Below the pieces are notes generated by a model. That model was not told where the DNA came from, made no database searches, and saw nothing but the letters and a program-made list of their open reading frames with translations. A program made the translations under genes and the position numbers. Below are positions 46,284 through 58,100 of a stretch of 64,000 nt of DNA, in pieces. Source of the stretch: Dendrophyllia cribrosa (lineage: Eukaryota; Cnidaria; Anthozoa; Scleractinia; Dendrophylliidae); NCBI GenBank assembly GCA_024195265.1, contig JAJLRJ010000010.1, forward strand, positions 34,364,176 to 34,428,175, given 5' to 3'. The first letter of the stretch is position 1, and every line of letters starts with the position of its first letter.

Positions 46284-46364
46284 AAAACTATCGTGCGTCA
46301 TAAACAAAAGTTCCGGTCAAAACGTCATTTCTCCGGGGTGAAACCTAATTAATTGCTGAAACTG

Positions 46365-49300
46365 TCATTTCATGCTCGCGGTAGAAATGGAGAGTATAGC
46401 TTTAAGTAATGATTTTTGATTGGTTAATCCCGATACTTTCGACCCTTGACATAAAGTCATTTGTCGAGCTGGTAGGTTTGGATCGCATTTTACCGGATGA
46501 TAAACATGTATAAGACCAGGATCGGCTGCTCGAAACACCTCAATCCCTGTGTGGTTGATGAATTTCTCGTACAAGACCACATCTTCCCACCCCCAGCCTT
46601 TAATGCTTGTGTCAAACCCTCCAACAACGTTCAGATCTTGATGGTACATACAGGCGGGGCCGAAGGAGTATGTCCTCCAAATTCCTGCATCTGTATTAAT
46701 GGTGTAGTACGTGTCAGGTTTGTTGTTGTTAGTATGTGATAGTTCAGCGTCAAACTGGCTGAACATTATTGGGAAATAAACTTGTTTTCCAAGCGCCGTA
46801 TTTATTCGACATCGGTCGATAAACTCCTTGCTGAATATCAAGTCCACATCACATAAGAACAACAATGCTGTCTTATCAAATTCATCGGCAGCGAGAGAAA
46901 GGACTATCCCGCGGGAAAAATTACCCGCAAAGTCAAGCCAAATAAGACCCGCTAGAGGATACTTAACTTGATATTCCTTCATGATGGCTTTGTGCTCATC
47001 AGGAGAAGAAACGGACGACGAATATGCGACTACAAGCTTAACTCTCAGAAATGGTATGAGGCAGACCTCTTCGAAGTTCTTCATGAAGCGACGAAACGTT
47101 TCTAAACGCCCTTGCAAAGGGACAATGAAATGTACATAAGGGGAGGTGTCGTAAAGAAGCTCAGCGCCGTAAAACAGGTTTCCAAATGGCAGTTGAGTGT
47201 GGAACAATCTGTCGTGTAAAGTGAAATTGGTTTTAGTTATTCCACGTTTGTCATCGCGGATTTTTCTCTCTCTCGTGACTGTAGCTTGCAAGACGTATTG
47301 TACGCCATATACAGGGTGAACACGCCTATAACCATAATTTATTTTTTTGATATTCATATGGTGATCATGTGGGGTCCTCCTGACCTCTTCTGTTAACAAT
47401 TCCTTTGCTCTATCCAGTAAGTTGTTTAATTCAATCTTCAATGCTCCGCCGGTGCCAGTCCTTGGAGACCGTAACATGACATCAAAGTAGAACGAGTTTG
47501 AAGTGAACATGTTCCATTGTTCAGTGTTATTTCTGGTCAGCTGTTGATAAAAATCTCTAGCATCCTGAAGGACGGTTTTTTCCTGAGGAGGCAACCAGTT
47601 TCCATCTGCTTGGATCAGTTGATCCATGTTTCTTAAAACCCTCTGCAACTTAACAGCTTCATATTGGAGATGTTGAATTCGTTCGTTCATGAAGTGCACG
47701 TGCAGGCGGTACATGTAGGCTGGTTGTTTAACTGGGTGAAGCGTAATAGCATCATGAGTGGTTTTTGTGTTCAGCTCACCGTGAAAAACTTTTCCCTTCT
47801 CAGTGTAGTGGTGAAAGAAAAGGTTGCGCAACTAAAAGAAAACAAGAACAAAGACATTTGACTCATCGGCTAGTCAATCAAAAATCCAAAACTTTTGCTT
47901 ACTCTAATCAGGTATTAAACCTCAATGGCTGTTTTGCGCACTAAAAGTGGCTTTGATTGTACTGATTTTATAGGCCGGGTCTGAAATACGGTATCGATTT
48001 GAGGGTCTGGTCTGAAATAAGGCATCAAATTTTGAGTCAGATCTGAAATAGGATATGAAAAATCACATATTTTGGTCTGAAATAGGGTAAGGGTTTCAAG
48101 AAGCGCGCCAAACACCCCCACCCAAGTGTGGCGAAGTTAACAAAGGTGATGCAAGTCAGAGCAACCATTCCAAACAAATGATAAAAATAATAATGTTTGC
48201 CAACTATCTAACCCTCAAATATGATTCGCACATGAAACCACGTGACATGTCAATGGATAGAATAAGGATGCACGAGAAGTAATACGAATCGAGTGTACAA
48301 TAATAGGTTCCAGTCCTTGGAGTGTTCCTTCTATAGTCACGACTATTTAAATTTAGTATAAATCTACTAGCGTTCTATTACGAATGCTGTTCTCTTATTG
48401 GCTACGCTACTCACTATCTATTCTGTTGTAGAAAGTGAGTAGAGTGAGTAGCCTAATGGCGGCCCCTCCTTCGCGTTTTCGAAGTGTCTGTGAAGAGTAT
48501 TTGTTAAGTTTTGAACGTCTAGTAGATTCATACTAAAACAATTAGATTATTCACTCTTGATTTCTATATCGCGTGATAGTTGATTCGGACTTCGCCCTTA
48601 TCAACTATCACGCAATAGAAATCTCAAGCTCATAATCTAATTGTTAAATAGAACCGAGATAGCCCATAAACACGTTTTAAATTTTCTTTTTCCTCGAACT
48701 GTTCTAAACTATGGGACTCTCTCCCGAAAAGTATTGTAACCTGCAAATAAATCCCTGAATCAGTTTAACAACCTTTTAACATCCATTTTAAATGTTTTTA
48801 ATATGAATACAGATTTTTTCACACTGATCTAGTTTTATATTTTTCATTTTTATTCCTATCAGTTATAATCTGTGTGGAGTATCAACCGAATTTACCAATT
48901 TGATAAAGAGTAGTTGTAAATACAGGCCCGTAGGTGGTCGAAATTTTTAGTAATTTAGGGAAAATACCTATTGGTTGACCTCCAAAAAGATATAAAAATT
49001 ATTACAGAAATAAGTTCTCGTTTTTATTCTTAAACGTGTTGCATGGCTTTCTACTTAGAAATCCTTCCTTTGTGGTTATTGTAAGTTTACTTTATATACC
49101 GTTGCGGTTTTGAGGCCTGGGGCCCATTGTGGCCTGGAGCGGAGTGAAGTGAAGTGAAGGCATGATTCGTGCGTAAAGAAACTTCGTTCAGGCTCAGTCT
49201 GTTCCATCAACTGTAGCAGCTAAGATTGTGTTAATTCACAAATACGTTTGCATCTTATTCAGAGAATGGACTAATTAATTAGTTTATGCCTGATTTTGGT

Positions 49301-50307
49301 TGCCTTTTTTGAGGTAAAGACCTCTTGGAAAATGCTGGAAATAGCCTGTGTCGCTGGCGGTTTTGTTGGCGCGCGCGATGCTTAAATTCGCGAGTGGAAA
49401 AACCGGTTTCTCGCGAATTTCAGCATCGAGCGCGCCAACAAAAACCGCCAACTACGTAGGGAACGCTGGAAATGGCATTTCCAAGCCTTCTACGCTCCCC
49501 GGTCCATTTTAAGAGGAAATGAACCAACCCGGTCGAAAGCCAGCCTACAGGCCTGAAATATCACAAAATTTGATACAATTAAGTTTCGCTTACCTCAAGC
49601 GCCCGTGTGCAAGGTACTCCAGTATAGCGTTGAATGCATCGTCCAAGCTCGATGTCTTCGTGTGATGTTACTGCGGTTTCAAGACAATGCTTCAAATGTG
49701 GCGCGACCTTTTTTAAAACACTTCGGCTCAGTATGACCCCCGGGCCCCCAATGCAGTAGTTATCCCCCGGATACATGCTCAGCATTCCCATTTCGTCCTT
49801 TGCACCCGTCCCCGCGTGCCCCAAGTGAATATCATCGGAACTGTTTAATGATTGTAAGAAGCCAACTAATTTGCCGTTTCGGACGTAAACGTCGTCATCT
49901 GCTCGCATGAACCATTCGTAGTCATCAACGTAGAAATCATACATGTATTTAATCATCATTAAGGATTTCTTCAGCGGTGGATATGTATCATCCACGCCTG
50001 GTAAACTCACCACTGGCAGTCCAAGTTTTTTTCCAGTCTCACCGCTTGAAAAGAACGTCAATTTTCCAGGAACGTTCTTGCCCCATGTATCATAAACCGC
50101 TTTAGCTCGAGTTTGCACTAACTGCTCGGCAGTCATGACACCAACAAATAGGAAATGATGGCTACCAAGTTCTTTTGCCTGTGTCCTTGGTCGTATATTT
50201 GTTATCTTAGTCAAACGGCATTGATTCTGCCGTATAAACAGCGAACTGTAGAATCCAACAATGATTCCGCAAAGTAATAAAACAAATTGCTTCACTTGTG
50301 ACACCAT
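46365..50307 (-). CDS. CHSY1: Chondroitin sulfate synthase (bifunctional GlcA/GalNAc transferase), 2 coding exons
   Basis: Golgi type II membrane enzyme that polymerises chondroitin by alternately adding GlcUA and GalNAc. Exons are 49594-50307 and 46365-47831, joined in phase 0 (...RALE/LRNLFFHHYTEKG...), giving 726 aa; human CHSY1 is 802 aa. A short cytoplasmic N-terminus is followed by a signal anchor at about residues 8-25. The N-terminal beta-3 transferase domain has the metal-binding DDD at 137-139 in MRADDDVYVRN. The C-terminal beta-4 GalNAc-transferase domain has DVD at about 566-568 in FLCDVDLIFSKEF and WGWED at about 651-655. Both catalytic motifs are intact, which argues for a true synthase rather than the CHPF-type partner; CHSY1 versus CHSY3 cannot be decided. 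The intron (47832-49593) carries several MITEs. The gene converges on the ZXD gene. Confidence 0.95.
47940..48125. repeat. GGTCTGAAATA repeat region in CHSY intron
   Basis: Four to five copies of GGTCTGAAATA(G/C)GG at uneven spacing, followed by CACCCCCACCCA. The composition matches the interior and end of the G-tract elements. Confidence 0.5.
48353..48650. mobile_element. TTAGTATAAATCTACTAG MITE plus adjoining palindrome
   Basis: The element at 48353-48536 is an inverse-orientation copy of that at 7306-7494. Beside it, 48537-48647 forms a hairpin (AACAATTAGATTAT, AGTTGAT and their inverses). Its right arm also flanks the 7.3-kb copy. CHSY intron. Confidence 0.65.
49355..49450. repeat. Large hairpin, arms about 40 bp
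   Basis: TGGCGGTTTTGTTGGCGCGC and its inverse enclose a stem continuing through ATTCGCGAG and a short AACCGGTT-centred loop. It is CG-rich, in the CHSY intron about 140 bp from the exon at 49594. Confidence 0.75.
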
Positions 50308-50869
50308 ATTGAAATAAATGGAATCGGTACATGTATTACTGATTTTCGATCTCTATAACAAAGCCTTGAACAATACTGTGGAGGAGACAGTGTATTAACT
50401 GCTAATGAAAAGAACGCTGGGAATAAAAAAGCGTGAAAAAAATATGGAAATTCTGTGTTAAGGTGTCGGTACATGTATTAATTTTCGATCTATGTAAGGG
50501 ATAAGGCCCGGATCGCACTTGAGGACAACTTTTGAATTGTCCGCGACAATTTGAACAGAAATTGACGTTCAAAAATTTCCGTGACAAATTGTCAATTTCT
50601 GACCTAACATATGCAAGAAAATAAGAAAAATTGCGCATTCTTTTCAGAAACCTCGCAGCTCTTTAGAACCTCTAATTTCATTGGATCTGGGTATCACGCG
50701 CTATTGTTTTCAGGGCTAGGGTCATTGTTCTGTTGTTTATTCTATTGTTTTCTCCATTCTTTTCAAACTTATTGTTTTTAAAAATGGTCAGACTTGTAAC
50801 CGGGTGGATTCAAAATTAAATAAAACGTTACTCTGGTTAAAAACTTGTATTTGAAAATATAAAATATGT

Positions 50870-51640
50870 TAAAAATCACAACGTTTCGGCTAAAACTTCA
50901 GGCTTTATCAGGGGAAAGCGATAAGAACTTTACCAAGAGCGTGTATATATATTAGAAAAAAATGCAAATTTGAGCTAATTAAGTCTTGTCCTTTAAAGTT
51001 AAATTCAAATGAATGCCGTCGTCCCGGTTGAGCGGATTCTTTCAAACATTGATCACCCATGCCTCCAAAAGGCGTCTGTTACGCCAATTTGCACTCGTGC
51101 GTAAAATCTTGGATGACTCCCAGGAGATGGAGTGGCTAAAACGTAAACAATTTTTTTTTCACCTTTTATTTAAAAACACGGGATCACATTCATTACAAAA
51201 ATGATCTTCCAGTGAGTCGTGGGCTACTACCAGTACGATAACTATACAAAATTTAGAAAACCTGTTACATGTTAGCATACGGGCTAACGCTGACTTTTAC
51301 GGTTGTTTATGTTCCACCGCTTTCTGGCTGACGCGGCCGAGGGGAGCGTGAGGTGTGATGGGAAAGAGGAAAGAGGAAAGACTTTTCCTCCTTCCCATCA
51401 CCCCCTTCGGTAGCGCTTCTCTCGTTCCGCGTCTACCCCCCACGCGCGTCTCCCGCGTCTTGCCTAGAAAGACGACTGGGGACGAGTCAGGCTTTCTGGA
51501 GTTCTTTCAGTCGAGAAGCAAATTTGCGTTTCGTTTTACCGATGTAGCTTTTCTCACAATCTTGGCAAGGAATTAAATACATAGCGCCACGAGTCTGATC
51601 TTTTGGGACAGAGTGCTTCGGTTTAGGAAACGAACTGCCG
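50870..51640 (-). mobile_element. Penelope-like retroelement debris
   Basis: On the minus strand, about 51640-51500 encodes GAMYLIPCQDCEKSYIGKTK, the GIY-YIG endonuclease signature of Penelope-like elements, without a stop. The motif AACGTTTCGGCTAAAACTTC near 50880 resembles their terminal repeats. No reverse-transcriptase domain was recognised between them. Confidence 0.6.
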
Positions 51641-51792
51641 ATAGTCTGGTGGGGCTTTAAGGCAACTTTGATGCCATAATTGCTTAAAATTCACCTGATC
51701 GGCTCTGTTGTACCCTTGATGTACGTCAGCAATTGCACCGTTCACCATGGATAATATGTACATATGTGCGATATGAAGCTTGCTTTTTTTTC

Positions 51793-52030
51793 CGCTTTTT
51801 TTTAGGGTTGTCCAATAGTCTGACAAATTTATGCATAGCATTGTATTGCATGATATGACCATAACAATAGTTTAACAATACATTCTAGAACGGCACAATA
51901 CAGCCCCTGAAAAGCTCCTGAGAAGCCCCTTTGGGGATAGACAATAAAGTATGTATGTATGTATGTATGTATGTATGTATGTATGTCTTACAGTACAATG
52001 CTATGCATAAATTTGTCAGAGTATTGGACA
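51793..52030. mobile_element. LINE-type 3' tail between two palindromic arms
   Basis: Arms of about 36 bp with one mismatch (CTGACAAATTTATGCATAGC near 51819 and its inverse near 52000) flank a sequence with GATAGACAATAAAG and (TATG)n at 51948-51985. The tail is typical of CR1/L2-like LINE ends. Confidence 0.55.
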
Positions 52031-54290
52031 AGTGACAAGTATGTTTTATTTCTATGCCTTTTTAAGGGTTTTTTCTACTTTTAGTGATTTGGAAAAAAAA
52101 ACCCACTTCGCTTGTTTTTGCACGTTGCTATTGGCCGTGATAAATTTGAATAAAAAGGAACTTGCTCTCGGCACTGTATGGATTTTTTTTTCTCAAGGAA
52201 GAGTACAATGCGTTGGAATGTACCGGACAGGCGTGTTGTCCTGCCAAAAGGCAGCCGACTTCGGTTCTTTGAAGTTTCGGCTGTTTTGTCCAAACGTTTT
52301 CGACTTGGCAAAAGTAGGTCGCACTGGTCTTTGCCAAGTTAGGCACTTAAATGGAGTGGTTTTACTAAACCCGTGAAATGCTATCTAACAATCAGTGTGT
52401 GATAGTCCAAACTAAACAAAAGAAAACAATGGAATTATAGTATAATAGTACATACTATGTTATATCGCCAAATGACCCCAAACATACCACTTACCACTAA
52501 ATAGGATAAAAAGATTCTATAGAGCAAAACAAAAGCAGTAGTTTGGAGAAAAAGTGCAGGATAACGAGGATAGAAGTTGATTACAGTTCATCAATTTTGA
52601 TTTCGTAACAGGCGGTCAAGAAATTAAAGTTTCTATTCTGGTGAAATTTTGAGCTTTTAGTCTTTTTAGTTCATATTTCTTTGCGTTCATCACTTTTCGC
52701 GAATTTTTCTTTCTATTGCAAGACAATAAAGCAAGCTTAAAGCAAGCCGCCTGGCCATAATCATGAAAACACGACATTTCAACAGGGACAGTGTCCCGTT
52801 AAGTTGCCGTTAAATGAAGAAATTTTTTTTGCAACTTTCGAGGAATTTTGTAATTTTTTTAAAGCTAAACTAGTGAGCAGCACTTGTACGAACTAGAGTT
52901 TGTAAAACTGATTTATTTTCTCGTACGCGTTTCGTCTGACAATCGCGGACAGCGAGTTTAACAAGTAATGTCAAGTAACAGTCAGTACATGCTTGTATTT
53001 ATACACTGACAACGTAGACCATAGCCATGTTTTACAGATTTGCGTTTAGGAAACAAGCTAAATGCTTTCGAAAGGCGTGACTGAGGTGTAGGGGGAGGGG
53101 GAGGGGGGGGGGGGGGGGGGCATATGCGTGACATATTTATGATATTACAGGCGTAACACATTTTTATTTTTGGGGACCACAGATTTAGTACTCAATCTTT
53201 AAGGTGAAGTCAAATCAGAAAACCAAAACTCGCTAAAATAGAGTGCCGTTTAGAAGCCATAAAGCCGTCAAGAAACAAAAGATAGACATCATTTAATGAG
53301 GTATAAACACTTTTATGGCTGTTTATTTAAAATTTTAATATTTTATCAAATTCACAATAAAATCCCATGCAAATCCTCATACAGTTTTTGTCGTTGACTA
53401 GTCCTGTTGTGAGCCTCGGCTAGCTGTACTTTCTCTTGGTGTTTTAGAATTGGGGAGTTGTACGAAATAAAGTAAAGGTATTGTAGCCTAGGTTTGACCA
53501 AAAATGGTCAAAATCCCCGTCACACTTCCCCTTTATCACGGTTGTTCCAAGAAATTACCAAATAGTCTACCTGATGTCTAGGTAAAAAATTTCGCATTTA
53601 ATAAAACAAGCAGATCCAGATATTTTAGAACGACTTTCCATACAGGCTCGGTCCAGGGCCTTAGGGGCACCAGGGGTACCGGGGCCACCGGGGGTATGCG
53701 CCCTGGAAATTCTTAAAATTAGTCAGAGTTGGGATCCCTATTTCTGAGTCGTTATTTTTTTTTCCAGCTTCAGACCGAAAAGTTCTTCCCAGTGTGGTCA
53801 TTATAATATCTAATTCAAAGTCAAATAATTATCCTTCACTCCACTTCACCTCACTACAGTAGCATTCCTAACACCACCTTTCTTTCACTGCACATGCACC
53901 ATCGTACACGTGTGGCACCCTTTTTGCATACTGGACTGCTGACCATGAGTAAAATCACAGTATCCTATTATCGCTTATGCTATTCTATACAGCTGTCAGT
54001 TCTTAAATTTTCCTTTTTTTATTCAAATTAGAAATTTAAATCCATAAACATTTTGAACAAAGTTTCCTTTACCCTCATTTCTAATAACAGATAAATTGGT
54101 AGTGTGCCAAGAAACGGGAAAAAGGTGAAGAAATGGAAATACGAACTGAAAATTATTTTTCCCGAAATGAATGCAAAAATGCTTTCTCTAACAAGATATA
54201 AACTAGAGACCCTTATCCAATAATTTCCCCTGTAAAATCAACATCATTTAATAATAAAACATAATTTTTTTTTAGAGCACCAGGATCCCT
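52031..54290. other. Intergenic between CHSY and GTF2F2, no gene
   Basis: Only short frames. A 17-G run at 53104-53120 and a GC-rich segment at 53645-53700 with repeated GGGG(T/C)(A/C)CC words were noted. No exons recognised. Confidence 0.4.
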
Positions 54291-55153
54291 ACCGAACTAG
54301 ACTCCGAGCAAGCCCTCTTCATTTTTGGGGCCGGGGAGTAGGTACATAACTAACCTGCGCGCGAACGAGCGGGTAAAGTCTGAATGCCTGGGACAGGTAC
54401 TTCTGAGAAATTCCATTCGCCGAGGCGAAGAACGTGTTCGAATAACGAGAAGAATAAGACATCACGTCTTTCATGCACATTCGACGCACTTAAAATAACT
54501 TTAAAACGATCTAAACACTGTTAAAACGCGGTAGTTTGATATATATTTCGCTCTTCGAGCCTCTTCAGTCGTCCGCCATTCTTCTCGTTCTGGGACAGGT
54601 AATCTTCCAATAAAAGCACTACCGTTTCTCTTTGTTCCTTTTCTCAGTTTCCTCGATTACTGTTTTGTAAACAATACTTCCATACCTAAAAAATATCCAA
54701 TGTTTACGAGTGTTTTAAAATTGGTAATTTATTAAGCCTCATTTAACATGTCAGACCACAGGACTCAACAACTAGCAAATATTAAATTGAAAACTCACCT
54801 AGGAAATATCAAGCAGCAACAAATAAACGTATAAAGCAGTGTTTCATTGAGGTATTTTGAATTTTTTTTTATTTTTATGTTTTATTTCGTCTTGTGGTGA
54901 TTTTGTATGTACCTCGGTTCTTTCCCTGTTTTCTTGTTTATTTCCAGTTACTTTTCCTGTTATACTGTTCCTGTGCAAACTTGGACGACCTGTGGTTGAT
55001 GAAAGTGGATCAGCGGTTTCTAGTTTTAGATACACTTTATTACCAGTAAATAAAGTATGTAGAGAGCACATTACTTTTACTTTTGTGTCGATCTCGTCAA
55101 AGAACTGAATTAAGGCAGTATTTCTGGGAAAAATAAATATTTTAAACAGTAAA
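54290..55153 (+). promoter_or_regulatory. Probable 5' region of GTF2F2
   Basis: CpG content rises at about 54350-54600. CTGGGACAGGTA occurs twice (about 54389 and 54590) and could mark alternative noncoding exon donors; this is inference. No TATA box is assigned. Confidence 0.3.
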
Positions 55154-58100
55154 ATGGGATCAGAAGTGGACTGTTCTGGCGTTTCAAGAGCAGTTTGGCT
55201 TGTCAAGGTAACAGATTTAGTGATAATTAAGCAGCTACTTTGAATTTGAGTGAACTGCAATAAAAGCTACTATCTGATGGTAGTGGTACTCGGCGTACGT
55301 GTAAGCTAACTAAGATCTAATATCTTCTTGTTTAGGTCCCTAAATATCTGTCCAACATTTGGATGGCAAATTCGGATGCTTCTGGTATAGTCGGGTCTCT
55401 TCAGATTAACAAGTAAGAGTTCTCATGGAATATTTATCAAGACCCACAATTATCTGTTTCTTTGGCGATGGATCTTTTTTCTCTGTGCTGCTTCAACATA
55501 AAAAGCTTAAAATAGTTTCTCTGTTCCCTCTGAAAAGGCTAATTATGTGTACAGTCGAAGCTTCCGTAAGCGGACACCCTCAGGAAGCAGTAAATTCTTA
55601 CGGGAATTCTTACAGGAATGATCCTCGTAAGGCAGCTGTCCACTTACGAGAGTGTCCACACTGAGATCTTTGACTGTAGTAACAAGGGTTAACTGCAGAA
55701 TATCGCACCATTCTGCCTGCCAAAATAACAACAGGCTGGCTAGGCAGAGTGTGGATCAAGAGCTACTGAGAAAAATGTATTCTACAGTTACTCTAAAAAT
55801 AAACATTTAATGCCACTCAAGCATTTACACTAATGTGTATTGATTCCTTCCTCTTCTGCCTCGTGACATTTTGAAACATCTGCTCATTTTATGCTGGAGA
55901 CTGGTTATTGTCTCATTTAGGATATTTATGCAGCAGTGATTGGATAAGCAGCAGTGATTTATTGGTTCTTTCAGCAGACAAATAATAAAAAGGCTGAACA
56001 AAATTAGGTAAAAGAGACTCAGCAAGAATCTGCTTGTTACATGATCATGACCGTAAATTGAAAAATATCCCAGACTGACTAATCGATGACAATCAATAGC
56101 AATATTATTGATAGCTATCAACGTAATAAGGGAAAAATTTTTTTTTGTGGTGATCGAATGGCCACTGATTTGCTGATACCAGTCAATATCAATTAAGTGA
56201 TAATCATCTATTGATATTGATTGATCGGCTGCTTTCCAATAATATTGATTTTCATTGATTGCTCAGGCAGGGATACAGTTTAACAAAACACTAATGCATA
56301 ACTTTCACTTTATCAACAGCAATCCTCAAAGGAATGAGGTTTGTGCTATTATTGTTTTGTCTTGTTTAGATTCAGTTGGAAAAACAATAAGTACACTAAT
56401 TGAGCGACCACCTCTCGTAAGTGACCACCTCTCCTAATGCGACCACTTTTCCAAAATACCTCATTTCTTCCAATCAAGTCACAATAGTCCAAACCTCTCG
56501 TAAGCGACCGCGACCGCATTCAACCCTGGTGATTTGAATTTTTCTATTGTTTTTAACTACTGGTAAGCGACAGCTCGCCCATATTTCGATGTCACTGCAG
56601 ATGTAAATTGAATCATGTGTGACAGTACAAGTCTAATAAAACACAAATTTTGTCCTTGCATCAAAACATCAATATCATGATACAATCTTTTGCATTAATA
56701 GGTGCTTGGTATATGAAATTGCATTAGGTTTATATGATTCAGAGATACTTGTAGTTTCATTTGTTTCAAAGTAAAGAACCCCTGTGGTCTGACCTCTTGT
56801 AAGCGACCACCTCCCACAAGTGACCACCTCTCATAAGTGACCACCTCCCATAAGCGACCACCTCTCATAAGCGACCACCTCCCGTAAGTAACCACCTCTT
56901 GTAAGCAACCACCTCCCATAAGCGACCACCTCCTATAAGCGACCACCTCCCATAAGCGACCACCTCCCATAAGCAACCACCTCCCATAAGTGACCACCTC
57001 CCATGCGATAAGCGACCACCTCCCACAAGTGACCATCTCCCATAAGCGACCACCTCCCATGCCATAAGCGACCACCTCCCACAAGTGACCACCTCCCATG
57101 CCATAAGCGACCACCCCCCATAAGCGACCACCTCCCATGCCATAAGCGACCACCTCCCACAAGTGACCACCTCCCATAAGTGACCACCTTAGTTTTGCAT
57201 ATTGGGGGTCGCTTACAGTTCAACTGTATTATTATACTCTTTAAGGTGGCTCGATATAGTATTTTGGTTTCCCTGTATAGTATATTTGGAGGCAAAACAA
57301 TTAGAGTTATACTTTGCGGATCGTCATCACATTTTACCCCGAAATCAAGATAATATTACAGTATTAATTTGCCATACATGTATCGAGGTTGGCGTTGCCA
57401 TGGCAACGCCATTGGGCTTTTAAGTAGGGCCTCAAAACAGACATATCTTCAATTATCTTTAAAATTCCACGGTGAATTCTGTTTAAATTTTGCATACGGC
57501 CTTCGACCCCTGTGTTCTACCCGAGTACCAACTTAAAAAAAAATCTGTCAGAAATTTTAAAGAAAAAACGCGTTTTTTAGAATTCGTTGGTAATTTTTTT
57601 CTCTGTTGACAGAATTTTTTGAAAATCGCGTAAAACGCACTTTGGATAGAACGAAGTCAACATGCAAAAAATGAAAAAAATTTACTGAGCGGAAGCGGAA
57701 GTGTGGACTTCGAAAGTTTCAAATTTCTGAAAATTTTGACACGACAAGATCGGCAATTACGCATGCGTGGCAGTTGTCACGCCACTCCTCCACGCGGATT
57801 TTGTGGTCGATTTGCGGATGTTATTCTTGTTTATTCATTTATAGACAAATCTCTTTCGCGCTGTGCAGCTTTTTGTGAGATAGAAACTGTTATCTTTTGG
57901 ATGAATCGTGTCTAGTAATGGCTGGTACATCACTTGCCTTCGAAATGATTAACAATTCTGGCTAAAATCGCTGGATGCTTTGTTCCTCGTGGTGTGGATG
58001 GAATCGCTGCTGTCGGCGCTCTGCTCAAAATTGCGAGCTTCTCTAGAGACGCTGTAAGTCCTGGTAGGACAGGCCACTTTCTGCAATTTTTTTGTAGGAG

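Noticed and set aside
56695..57295. Long W/G-rich minus-strand frames
   Set aside because: They are translations of the 17-bp tandem array and overlap one another in several frames.
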